This document shows positions 5,112 through 12,064 of a DNA stretch of 12,064 nucleotides, piece after piece (within the stretch, counting starts at the first letter, position 1; every line of letters begins with the position of its first letter). The DNA comes from JBECKX01 sp964468475 (GTDB taxonomy: Bacteria > Zixibacteria > MSB-5A5 > CAIYYT01): the NCBI GenBank assembly GCA_964468475.1, contig CAYXUL010000082.1, forward strand, positions 1 through 12,064, read 5' to 3'. A model generated the notes under the pieces. It ran no database searches. It saw only the letters and a list, made by a program, of their open reading frames with translations, and was not told the DNA's origin. A program made the translations under genes and the position numbers.

Positions 5112-7217
5112 ATGAACTTCATAAATCCCTTCCTGCTGCTTTTTGCGGCTGCAGCTTCGATACCGCTTCTGCTTCATCTTTTCAACAAGCAGCGCGTCAA
5201 GATCATTGAGTTCTCGACGGTCAAGTACCTGCTGGCATTGCAGAAGACGCGAATGCGCAAGCTGAAGATCCGCCAAATCCTGTTGTTGATTCTGCGCACT
5301 CTCGCCTTACTGATGATCGCCTTCGCTTTTGCGCGTCCGACCATCAAAGGTGGCTACTTGCCCGCTCTGGGCGGAAAAACCACGACTACGGCGGTAATCT
5401 TGATGGACGTATCCGGCTCCATGCAGACCGAGACCAACGCCGGCACCTACTTTGAGCGTGCGAAGAAGAAAGCTGAAAGCATTCTTGACGACTTCACTGA
5501 GAAAGAGCGCACGTCGCTGATAACCTTCTCCAACCGCCTGGTCTACGATTCCGGCGATCCGTCTGTGGAATTTGACCGCCTGCACGATGCCCTCCACGAG
5601 ATCGAACCGGGTTATGCCGTCGCTGATCCGACGGTAGCATTTACCAGAGCCTACGAATTGCTGTCGCAGACCACAGATCCCAACCTCGAAGTGTATGTCA
5701 TCAGCGATTTCCAGGGAGATGCCTGGCGCAATTTCGAGTTCAACCTGTTCGCATCGGAAAATCTGAAAGTAAGCGTGTTCCTGGCTAATGTCGCTCTTGA
5801 CGAGCCCGACAATGTCAGCCTGAAGAAAATCGAGTTTCCGAATCAAATCATTACCTCAGGCCGGCCCTTTCAACTGCAGGCTGATATTCAGAATTTCAAG
5901 CCTCAGCTCTCCGCAGACCTGCTGGTAGCGCTGACTGTTGGGGATAGCCGCGTAGCACAGACTGATCTCTCGGTTCCCCCGGATGCCGAGGGCTCGGTTA
6001 AATTCAACTACACCCCGAAGCAATCAGGTTTTCTTTCGGGCGAAATTGCCATCGATGACGACGACCTGTTGCCGGACAATCGCGCCTATTTTGGCATGCG
6101 GGTGCCCTCGGGTAATAAGATCGCCCTGATTTCAGATGATGACCAGGAGGCTTACTATATCCGCAACGCCCTGGCACCTGATCAGGATCAGGAGGACTCG
6201 ATGCGCAAAATCGATGTGATCGGCGCGTTGCAGGCTGCTAATACCAACCTGTTTGACTACGATGCGGTGATTTTCGACGTCGCGGGGCAGGTACCACAAC
6301 CGCTGGTGTCGGCTCTGCGAAACTATCTCAACACTGGAGGCGCCGCACTCTTTATGATGCGCCCCAACCTCGATTTCGCCGAATTTTCCAAAGATATTGC
6401 CGATCCGATCTTCAAAGTCAAAGCCGTGGAAGCGCCTCCGGTGCCGCATCCCGGCGAGGGCAAATATCTCCTCAACCATTTCGAGCTGGATCATCCGCTC
6501 TTCTCTCCGTACCGGGAGGTACCGGAAGACAAGCGACCACAGGCGGAATTTCTGGGGCACTATAAGATTATTGAATCGCCCGCTGCGACCGTGCTGGCAC
6601 GCTATTCCGATAATACGCCTGCTGTGCTTGAAGGAAGCGTCGGGCGGGGCAAGGCGCTGCTGTTCACGTTCAGCCCGAATGAAGACTACACTGACATCGT
6701 CTTTCGGCCTTTGTTGGTAATCCTTCTCAATCGCGCGGTTGAGTATCTGGTCTCCGAACCGCTGAGCCAGCGCGAGCAGATTGTTGCCGGCAGCGAAATC
6801 TCCCGTGAACTAGGTCCGCAGACGGCTCGCAGCTTCGTGATGGTTACTCCACGAGGCGACACCGTGCAAGTTTCGCCTAATGCCCGCGCGGGAGCGGTCG
6901 TGTTCAATCTGGGGGTAGTAGAAGAACCGGGTATCTACCAGATCTACGGCGACAAAAGGCTGGTTGATTTGTTTGCCGTCAACTTCCCAAACGAAGAATC
7001 TACCGAACTCTATACCGCCCCGGAAACTGTCGGCGGCAAAATCGGCGGTGCCCGGATTGTCGTACTCGGCTATGATGCGGATACTGCCAAGCTGATTGAA
7101 TCGGCCCGCTTTGGCACGGAACTGTGGAAACTCTTCCTGCTTCTCGGATTCATCTTCCTCTTGATCGAAATGGGGGTTGCCTACAGTGCCCGCAGGCCGG
7201 AGGTGAGCCCTGGTTGA
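5112..7217 (+). CDS. BatA-like membrane protein with von Willebrand factor A domain
   Basis: A 701-residue protein. Residues 1-78 are the BatA N-terminal (aerotolerance regulator) domain: a first membrane helix (about 4-24), the conserved KYLLALQKTRMRKLKIRQ linker (38-55) and a second helix (56-74) ending in ARP. A vWA domain follows at about 93-260 with a MIDAS DVSGS (99-103), a threonine near 174 and SDFQGD (198-203), so it should bind a divalent metal and a protein ligand. From Lys336 (KIALISDDD) to about 550 the sequence resembles a class I glutamine-amidotransferase-like fold with no visible catalytic Cys. A C-terminal helix spans about 671-691. Family members are usually next to moxR and DUF58 genes; neither is seen here. 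The ATG at 5112 has only a weak ribosome site, and 109 nt separate it from the previous gene. The stop overlaps the start of the ABC-F gene. The precise function of the family is not established. Confidence 0.88.
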   Translation: MNFINPFLLLFAAAASIPLLLHLFNKQRVKIIEFSTVKYLLALQKTRMRKLKIRQILLLILRTLALLMIAFAFARPTIKGGYLPALGGKTTTTAVILMDVSGSMQTETNAGTYFERAKKKAESILDDFTEKERTSLITFSNRLVYDSGDPSVEFDRLHDALHEIEPGYAVADPTVAFTRAYELLSQTTDPNLEVYVISDFQGDAWRNFEFNLFASENLKVSVFLANVALDEPDNVSLKKIEFPNQIITSGRPFQLQADIQNFKPQLSADLLVALTVGDSRVAQTDLSVPPDAEGSVKFNYTPKQSGFLSGEIAIDDDDLLPDNRAYFGMRVPSGNKIALISDDDQEAYYIRNALAPDQDQEDSMRKIDVIGALQAANTNLFDYDAVIFDVAGQVPQPLVSALRNYLNTGGAALFMMRPNLDFAEFSKDIADPIFKVKAVEAPPVPHPGEGKYLLNHFELDHPLFSPYREVPEDKRPQAEFLGHYKIIESPAATVLARYSDNTPAVLEGSVGRGKALLFTFSPNEDYTDIVFRPLLVILLNRAVEYLVSEPLSQREQIVAGSEISRELGPQTARSFVMVTPRGDTVQVSPNARAGAVVFNLGVVEEPGIYQIYGDKRLVDLFAVNFPNEESTELYTAPETVGGKIGGARIVVLGYDADTAKLIESARFGTELWKLFLLLGFIFLLIEMGVAYSARRPEVSPG
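7199..7217 (+). promoter_or_regulatory. Shine-Dalgarno and TTGA stop/start overlap
   Basis: GGAGGTGA (7199-7206) is a near-perfect ribosome site 7 nt before TTG at 7214-7216. That TTG shares two bases with the TGA stop (7215-7217) of the upstream vWA gene, a TTGA equivalent of the common ATGA junction. This strongly suggests reinitiation/translational coupling and sets the ABC-F start. Confidence 0.75.
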
Positions 7218-9103
7218 TCTACCTTCAGCTAAATGATATCAACAAGGCGTTCGCAGAAGATGCCGTCTTGCTTGATGGCGTCAACCTCCAGGTAGTCAGA
7301 GGCGACAAATTCGGTCTGGTGGGGCCAAACGGTGCGGGCAAAACTACTATCCTTAAAATTGCGCTGGGGGATGTTCTCGCCGACTTCGGCACCGTGACTC
7401 TCAGCCCCCACGTCAAGGTTGGCTATGTTTCGCAGGAGGATGAGCTTAAGTCAGACTACTCTCTCTTTCTGGCAATGCTCGAATCACACACTGAGCTTCT
7501 CGAACTCAAGAGCGAGATGGAAGCCCTGGAACCGCAGCTCGTCAAAGGTACCGAGGACGTGCTCGAACACTATGGCAATCTGCAAAATCGCTGGGAACTG
7601 AAAGGTGGCTACACCCTCGATAGCGACATCAAGAATGTTCTGGCGGGCTTAGGTTTCGCTGAGAGTGACTTCCATCGCCCGATGAGCAGTTTCTCCGGCG
7701 GTGAACGTAACCGCGCCGAGCTGGCGCGGGTGCTGCTGCATTCACCGAATCTGCTTCTGCTCGACGAACCGACAAACCATCTCGACATTGAGTCAACGGT
7801 ATGGCTGGAGGAATACCTGCAACGCTTCGATGGAGCCTTGATCGTCGTCTCGCACGATCGCGTATTCCTCGACCATGTGGTGAACAAGATTGTTGAACTG
7901 GAACGCGGCAAGCTCGAATTGTACCACGGTAATTTTACCGCTTACTGCGAAGAACGCTCCGAGCGCCGCCGCCTGCAGTTGAAGAAATACCTCGCGCAGC
8001 AGGAGGAGATCGAGCGAATTCAGGATTTCATCGCCCGCAATATTGCCGGGCAGAAGACCAAGCAGGCGCAGTCGCGCAGATTAGCATTATCGAAGCTGGA
8101 TCGCCTTGAGGCGCCGACTTCCGATTCTAAAAAAGCCACCTTCAAGATGAAATCATCGCGGCGTTCGTTTCAATCGATCCTGGAAGTCGAAAACTTAAGC
8201 TTCGCCTATGCGGATCGCGTGCTTTTTTCTGACATCGACTTCAAGATCGAGCGCGGGCAGAAAGTGGCGCTGATCGGCCGTAACGGCGTCGGCAAGACCA
8301 CGCTTATCAAAGTCATCGTAGGGCAACTTGACGGCTACGACGGCGACGTGGAAATCGGTAAGAATGTCGACATGGAGTATTTCGATCAGGAGCTTGCCAT
8401 GCTCAATCCCGAAGACCGCGTAATCGACACCGTCTGGGATATTCAGCCGCAGTGGGATGCCTTCACGCTGCGTTCGCATCTGGCGCGGTTTCTTTTCTTT
8501 GGTGAGGATGTCTTCAAGCAGGTGAAGATGCTCTCCGGCGGCGAGAAGAAGAAACTGGCGCTGGCGTGGTTGTTGGCGCTTCCTGCTAATTTCATTATTC
8601 TCGATGAGCCCACCAATCACCTTGATCTGGGTTCCCGCGAGGTGCTGGAGGAAGCTCTGAAAACTTATGAGGGAACAGTGCTGGTGGTGAGCCACGACCG
8701 GTTTTTCCTCGAATCCGTCGCCACCCGTATTTTGGCATTGGAGAATGGCAACCTGATCGATTTTCACGGCAGGTATTCAGCTTTTGTGGAGCACCGGAAA
8801 CGCTTTGAGATTCCGACGGTCGATCATTCCAAAGTGCAGCGGCGGCAAGACTACAAAGAAGAACGCAGGCTCAAGAATCAGGCAACAGCGCGAAAGCGAA
8901 AGATCAAGGAACTGGAAGAACAAGTAGAATCGCTGGAGCAGGAAGTCGAAAGCCTGAAAGCAGAACAAAGCAATGAGGCTCACGCCGATGATTGGCAGAA
9001 GCTGGCTGATCTGGCAGAAGAGCAGAAGCGCAAGCAGGGGGAATTGGAGCAGGTGATGTGGAAGTACTACCGGCTGCTTGAAGAGGATGAATCTCTCAAA
9101 TGA
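7214..9103 (+). CDS. ABC-F family ATPase (Uup/YdiF-like)
   Basis: A 629-residue soluble protein with two ABC ATPase domains and no membrane helices, as expected of ABC-F proteins, which bind the ribosomal E site and relieve stalled or mispositioned peptidyl-tRNA. First domain: Walker A GPNGAGKTT (37-45), signature FSGGE (160-164), Walker B LLLLDEPTNHLD (180-191). A charged linker of roughly 80 residues rich in Arg, Lys and Gln follows (EERSERRR to SRRLALSKLDRLE), corresponding to the P-site-tRNA interaction motif. Second domain: GRNGVGKTT (355-363), LSGGEKKK (440-447), IILDEPTNHLD (461-471). The C terminus from about 535 is a highly charged coiled coil, as in Uup and YdiF. Both catalytic glutamates are present within the DEPTNHLD motifs. 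The TTG start is preferred over an ATG 90 nt upstream because of the strong ribosome site; the longer form would only add an atypical tail inside the vWA gene. Assignment to a named subfamily is uncertain. Confidence 0.94.
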   Translation: MIYLQLNDINKAFAEDAVLLDGVNLQVVRGDKFGLVGPNGAGKTTILKIALGDVLADFGTVTLSPHVKVGYVSQEDELKSDYSLFLAMLESHTELLELKSEMEALEPQLVKGTEDVLEHYGNLQNRWELKGGYTLDSDIKNVLAGLGFAESDFHRPMSSFSGGERNRAELARVLLHSPNLLLLDEPTNHLDIESTVWLEEYLQRFDGALIVVSHDRVFLDHVVNKIVELERGKLELYHGNFTAYCEERSERRRLQLKKYLAQQEEIERIQDFIARNIAGQKTKQAQSRRLALSKLDRLEAPTSDSKKATFKMKSSRRSFQSILEVENLSFAYADRVLFSDIDFKIERGQKVALIGRNGVGKTTLIKVIVGQLDGYDGDVEIGKNVDMEYFDQELAMLNPEDRVIDTVWDIQPQWDAFTLRSHLARFLFFGEDVFKQVKMLSGGEKKKLALAWLLALPANFIILDEPTNHLDLGSREVLEEALKTYEGTVLVVSHDRFFLESVATRILALENGNLIDFHGRYSAFVEHRKRFEIPTVDHSKVQRRQDYKEERRLKNQATARKRKIKELEEQVESLEQEVESLKAEQSNEAHADDWQKLADLAEEQKRKQGELEQVMWKYYRLLEEDESLK

Positions 9104-9687
9104 AGCTGCTGGTAGTTAATGGTTCGCCGCGGGCGGGAAGTTCAACCGAAATGCTGGCGGAAGAATTTGTCCGCGGGTTCAGCTCCGTCGCTATCGGGGC
9201 CGATGTCGTCAATGTACGGCTCAACGATCTGAGTATTATCCCCTGTCAGGCGTGCGGTTTCGATCCGCGCCCAATGGTGTGTATCTACAAGGATGATCTT
9301 TATCCCTACTTGCTGCATCTGAAGGAAGCCGACTTCCTGCTGATTGCCACGCCAATTTTCTTTGATACAGTCTCATCGCAGACCAAGCTCTTCATCGACC
9401 GTTGCAACTGCTTTCGTCCACCGCGATTCGAAAACGGCAAGTGCGTTTTCGACAGTAAGGGTATCCTCGGCTCGAAAGGTGCTTATATTCTGGTGGGAGG
9501 CGCCAGAGAAAAATATGACGCCGCCCGGCGAGTGATTCATGGATTGTTCATTTGGGCCGGAATCGAAAATCTAGGCAGTGTGACCTACGCCCACGATGAG
9601 GAACCGCTCGGTGCGGTGGCGGATGATAAACAGAAGATGCAGGAAGCGTATGACTTTGGGGCGACTTGTGCGCAGCAGCTCAGTTGA
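9100..9687 (+). CDS. NAD(P)H-dependent FMN reductase-like flavoprotein
   Basis: A 195-residue flavodoxin-fold protein. The FMN-phosphate loop NGSPRAGSST (7-16) follows the first strand; a PCQAC segment (48-52) and CIYKDD (61-66) come next; ATPIFFDTVSSQTKLFIDR near 85-105 is the typical second FMN-contacting region; and VGGAREKYDA lies near the fourth strand. These are hallmarks of the NADPH-dependent FMN reductase / iron-sulfur flavoprotein group. Iron-sulfur members carry a compact CX2CX2CX4-7C cluster motif. Here only Cys49, Cys52 and Cys61 are present and the third expected Cys is missing, so a conventional 4Fe-4S site is doubtful. The ATG overlaps the ABC-F stop (ATGA), so the gene is the third member of a coupled trio. 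Its redox partner and substrate cannot be deduced. Confidence 0.88.
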   Translation: MKLLVVNGSPRAGSSTEMLAEEFVRGFSSVAIGADVVNVRLNDLSIIPCQACGFDPRPMVCIYKDDLYPYLLHLKEADFLLIATPIFFDTVSSQTKLFIDRCNCFRPPRFENGKCVFDSKGILGSKGAYILVGGAREKYDAARRVIHGLFIWAGIENLGSVTYAHDEEPLGAVADDKQKMQEAYDFGATCAQQLS

Positions 9688-9904
9688 GCGAGGAGACCGC
9701 CGTCTCGGGATTATAGGGGTATTTCTTGAGCAATTCCTGGTAGCGCGGAAGATCACGGAGATCATCCCAGCGGCGATCCAGTTTCAGCGAATTCACTGTA
9801 AAATAGGTTTCAAGTGAAAGCAGGTAATCCAGCTCGTCAAAAGCTGCATCATATTCCCCGCAATCGATATAAATCTGGGCCATGACCATGACCTGTCCCG
9901 GGCC
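9680..9904 (-). pseudogene. C-terminal tail of the kinase gene beyond an in-frame TGA
   Basis: After the TGA at 9905-9907 the same frame stays open for 74 codons to a TGA at 9680-9682. It begins GPGQVMVMAQIYIDCGEYDAA and ends with a run around RWDDLRDLPRYQELLKKYP. These look like the final helices of the TPR array, and the R-WDDLRDLPRYQELL pattern is the usual ending of kinase/TolB/TPR proteins of this kind. The segment therefore belongs to the upstream kinase gene. An internal ATG (9887-9889) exists but has no good ribosome site. The interruption may be a recent nonsense mutation, a sequencing or assembly error, or suppressed termination. The last codons overlap the convergent flavoprotein gene by 8 nt. 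Confidence 0.7.
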
Positions 9905-12064
9905 TCACCAGTGGCAGGCATCGGGGCCCAGCAACTCCATTCCCTTCTTCCCCTCTGCTTCTGCCTCCGCACATTCTCCCAAACCCGCCAGCGTCAGACC
10001 CAGATAGGAATGCAAATGACCATTCTCGGGCGCATCATTTAAGAGTTGCTCCAGCATAGTTTTCATTGAGTCACAGTAGACTCGTTTCATGGCAGTATCG
10101 TTTACGGCGTCATACACAAAAATGCTCATCTCGTAGCGTCGTCGCGGTTTGAGCTTTGCAATTTCGGGCCTGTTAAGTGTGCTCAGTGCCATGGAGTCCG
10201 ACAACTCTCTAAGATCGTACGCTCGCCGCATCCGCAGTTCGAACGCCTCAGTTGAATCGGCCTTTTGGATGGCCTCAGTGTATACCTTGACTATTTGTTT
10301 CATATCACCCGTGTAAGCCTTGAGATCCTCGATCTTAAAGTAGTAATATGACATATTCGCTGGCTCAATCGAGATTGCCAGGTCGATCTCACGCAAAGCT
10401 TCGGGGAATTCTCGTGTGAACGTCAACGCGTCAGAAAGCTGGGAATGAAACATCGCATTCAAAGGGTCCAGCTCAACAGCCCTTCGCATTTTCTCTTGTG
10501 CTTCTGCGAATTTTCCTTCGCGTAGCAGGACAAGAGATATGCTGGACAGGATGTCCGCGTTGTCCTTCAATTCGGTCTGTGCAATCCGCAACTCCCTCAG
10601 GGCGCCTTCATAGTCGGTCTCCAGAATGTTCAAGTAAGTGCCCATCGCGAAATGGGCATATGAGTTAGTCGGATCGAGTTCAAGGGCCTTTTCCGCAGAT
10701 GATTTTGCCGCTCTCTTCAATTCGAGGTAATTGTCTGGCCCCCCAAAGGCGACGAATGTCTGCGCATATGACCTCCAGACGTACGCCAACAGGAAGCTGG
10801 AATCTCTTGCTATCGCGCTGTCCATGTCCGCTATCCCGTCATGCCAGGCGTTTTTTTCTAAGCGAGATTCAGTTCTGATCTTTGCCAGGCCTTTCAGGTA
10901 GAAGTCATACGCTTGCGGATCATTCGTGGGCTTCTCAGCCAGTTGTTCTGCGGTGTGGTCGACCAGAGTAAGATCCAACTGCTTGACAATCTGCAGCGCA
11001 ATGTCAGCCTGGACATCAAAGACCTCCAGCAGTGCTCTTTCGTAGTTGCTCGACCAGAGCTGGCGATCATCGGCTACTCTAATCAATTGCGGGGTAATCC
11101 TGACTTTGGCGATATCACCACTTTTCGCCCAGCGAACCGTTCCCTCCAGTAAGTAGTTGACACCCAACTCTCTCCCGATTTCCGCGCTGCTCTTCTTCGT
11201 GTCCTTGTACTGACTGGCACTGTTGCGGGAGATCACACCTAATCCCTGGATCATGGAGAGTCGCGACGTGATCTCATCGGTGATTCCGTCAGCAAAATAC
11301 TCATCCTCCGGATTACCGAGATTCTCAAATGGCAGGACGGCGATCATTGGCTCACCGGTATCTACCACCGCCTTGCCTGACCAGGGTCTCCAAACCAACG
11401 CAACTACCGCCATCACTACGACAGTAGCTGCCGCTACGAGGAGGGCGATCTTACTGCTTTTCGGCTGCTGAACTGTTGCGATCGGGCCGGTTGTACGTTC
11501 AATCTGAAGGGCCTTCAGATCGGGGAGTACTCCGGCGGCCGACTGATAGCGCAGGTCGGGGTTTTTCTTCAGCAGCTTGCTGACAACCAGCTGCAGTTGC
11601 TCCGGGATATCCTCTCTGTAACGCGACAGAGGCGGCGCTTCGTCACTCACGATTGCCTGTAATGTAGCTGCGGCGGAATCACGCCTGAATGGAGTCCGGC
11701 CGGCAAGAAGTTCATAGAGCACGACACCCAGGCTGAAGAGGTCCGAGCGATAATCCACCTTCTTGCCCATAGCCTGTTCGGGCGCCATGTAGGCAACTGT
11801 ACCGATAGTTGAGCCGGTTTTGGTCAGGTTCTGGTCGTCAGCCACGCTGGCCAGCCCAAAGTCAACCAGTCGAGGGCGACCCTTCTCGTCCACTACGACG
11901 TTGGTCGCCTTAATATCGCGATGGACGATGCCCTTCTCGTGCGCTTCTTTGAGCCCCTCGCACACTTGTATGATCAAATCAATTACCTTGTCGATCGGCT
12001 GCGGATCATCATGAGCAAATTTGTGAAGCGAATGGCCGGTGATATACTCCATGGCAAAGAAGGG
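9905..12064 (-). CDS. Receptor-like Ser/Thr protein kinase with TolB/FlgO-like and TPR domains (5' end off-window)
   Basis: The frame is open to the right edge, where it reads PFFAMEYITG, a kinase hinge region, so the glycine-rich loop and first lobe lie outside the window. Visible catalytic motifs are HRDIKATN (11900-11923), DFG (11855-11863) and APE (11777-11785), all intact, so the kinase should be active. A single hydrophobic helix (about 11387-11452) separates the cytoplasmic kinase from an extracytoplasmic part. That part starts with a TolB/FlgO-like domain (MIAVLPFENLG through GVNYLLEGTVRW, about 11360-10970) of the sort seen in adenylate-cyclase and kinase sensor proteins, followed by several TPRs such as SAEKALELDPTNSYAHFAMG and AQEKMRRAVELDPLNAMFHSQ. 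Translation stops at a TGA (9905-9907) in the middle of the TPR region, and homologous-looking sequence continues in frame after it. It is convergent to the flavoprotein gene. The ligand and phosphorylation targets are unknown. Confidence 0.9.
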   Translation of the reverse strand, partial: PFFAMEYITGHSLHKFAHDDPQPIDKVIDLIIQVCEGLKEAHEKGIVHRDIKATNVVVDEKGRPRLVDFGLASVADDQNLTKTGSTIGTVAYMAPEQAMGKKVDYRSDLFSLGVVLYELLAGRTPFRRDSAAATLQAIVSDEAPPLSRYREDIPEQLQLVVSKLLKKNPDLRYQSAAGVLPDLKALQIERTTGPIATVQQPKSSKIALLVAAATVVVMAVVALVWRPWSGKAVVDTGEPMIAVLPFENLGNPEDEYFADGITDEITSRLSMIQGLGVISRNSASQYKDTKKSSAEIGRELGVNYLLEGTVRWAKSGDIAKVRITPQLIRVADDRQLWSSNYERALLEVFDVQADIALQIVKQLDLTLVDHTAEQLAEKPTNDPQAYDFYLKGLAKIRTESRLEKNAWHDGIADMDSAIARDSSFLLAYVWRSYAQTFVAFGGPDNYLELKRAAKSSAEKALELDPTNSYAHFAMGTYLNILETDYEGALRELRIAQTELKDNADILSSISLVLLREGKFAEAQEKMRRAVELDPLNAMFHSQLSDALTFTREFPEALREIDLAISIEPANMSYYYFKIEDLKAYTGDMKQIVKVYTEAIQKADSTEAFELRMRRAYDLRELSDSMALSTLNRPEIAKLKPRRRYEMSIFVYDAVNDTAMKRVYCDSMKTMLEQLLNDAPENGHLHSYLGLTLAGLGECAEAEAEGKKGMELLGPDACHW

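Noticed and set aside
7124..7213. ATG at 7124 as start of the ABC-F gene
   Set aside because: It would lie about 90 nt inside the vWA gene, encode an atypical N-terminal tail and lacks a ribosome site, while TTG at 7214 has a near-perfect one at proper spacing.
8195..8767. Minus-strand open frame of 190 codons
   Set aside because: It is antisense to the second ATPase domain of the ABC-F gene and shows no motif of its own.
9692..9710. Intrinsic terminator after the flavoprotein gene
   Set aside because: A 5-bp GAGAC/GTCTC stem is present but no T-run follows on the plus strand.
9871..9907. Selenocysteine insertion at the kinase TGA
   Set aside because: The position lies in a TPR scaffold with no redox role, and I saw no convincing SECIS-like stem-loop just downstream, only short GGCC pairings.

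Overview
The window looks like chromosomal DNA from an uncultured or little-studied Gram-negative bacterium. I would place it by inference near the FCB superphylum (Zixibacteria-like lineages). The grounds are a BatA-type von Willebrand protein, a Hanks-type kinase fused through one membrane helix to a TolB/FlgO-like domain plus TPRs, a bacterial ComB homologue, lipoprotein and signal-peptide genes, and an intergenic stretch packed with short stem-loops. No phage, transposon, CRISPR, tRNA or rRNA was recognised.

Layout. Positions 1-561 are non-coding and hold a dense run of unrelated stem-loops, very GC-rich in the first ~160 nt. A small lipoprotein gene (562-1029, minus) is divergent from gcvT, and their shared intergenic region carries a good sigma70-like promoter for gcvT. 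On the plus strand follow gcvT (glycine cleavage T protein), comB (2-phosphosulfolactate phosphatase family) and a secreted protein with a metallopeptidase-like fold plus TPR repeats. These three genes are only 23-26 nt apart and are probably one transcription unit. After a 109-nt gap comes a tightly coupled trio: a BatA-like membrane protein with a vWA domain, an ABC-F ATPase and a flavodoxin-fold NAD(P)H-dependent FMN reductase-like protein. They are joined by TTGA and ATGA stop/start overlaps. Convergent to this trio is the 3' part of a receptor-like Ser/Thr kinase gene, which runs off the right edge.

Most notable points. (1) The secreted TPR protein keeps the gluzincin peptidase layout, but its HExxH zinc motif reads PQVVY, so it looks like a pseudo-peptidase. 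(2) The kinase reading frame is interrupted by an in-frame TGA at 9905-9907, and about 74 codons of well-preserved TPR-like sequence continue in the same frame. (3) gcvT and comB each end inside a short imperfect tandem duplication whose junction falls in the stop codon. (4) The 5' intergenic hairpin cluster is unexplained. (5) Two genes most likely start at TTG codons with strong Shine-Dalgarno sequences. I found no convincing new multi-gene system; the novelty lies in these individual oddities.
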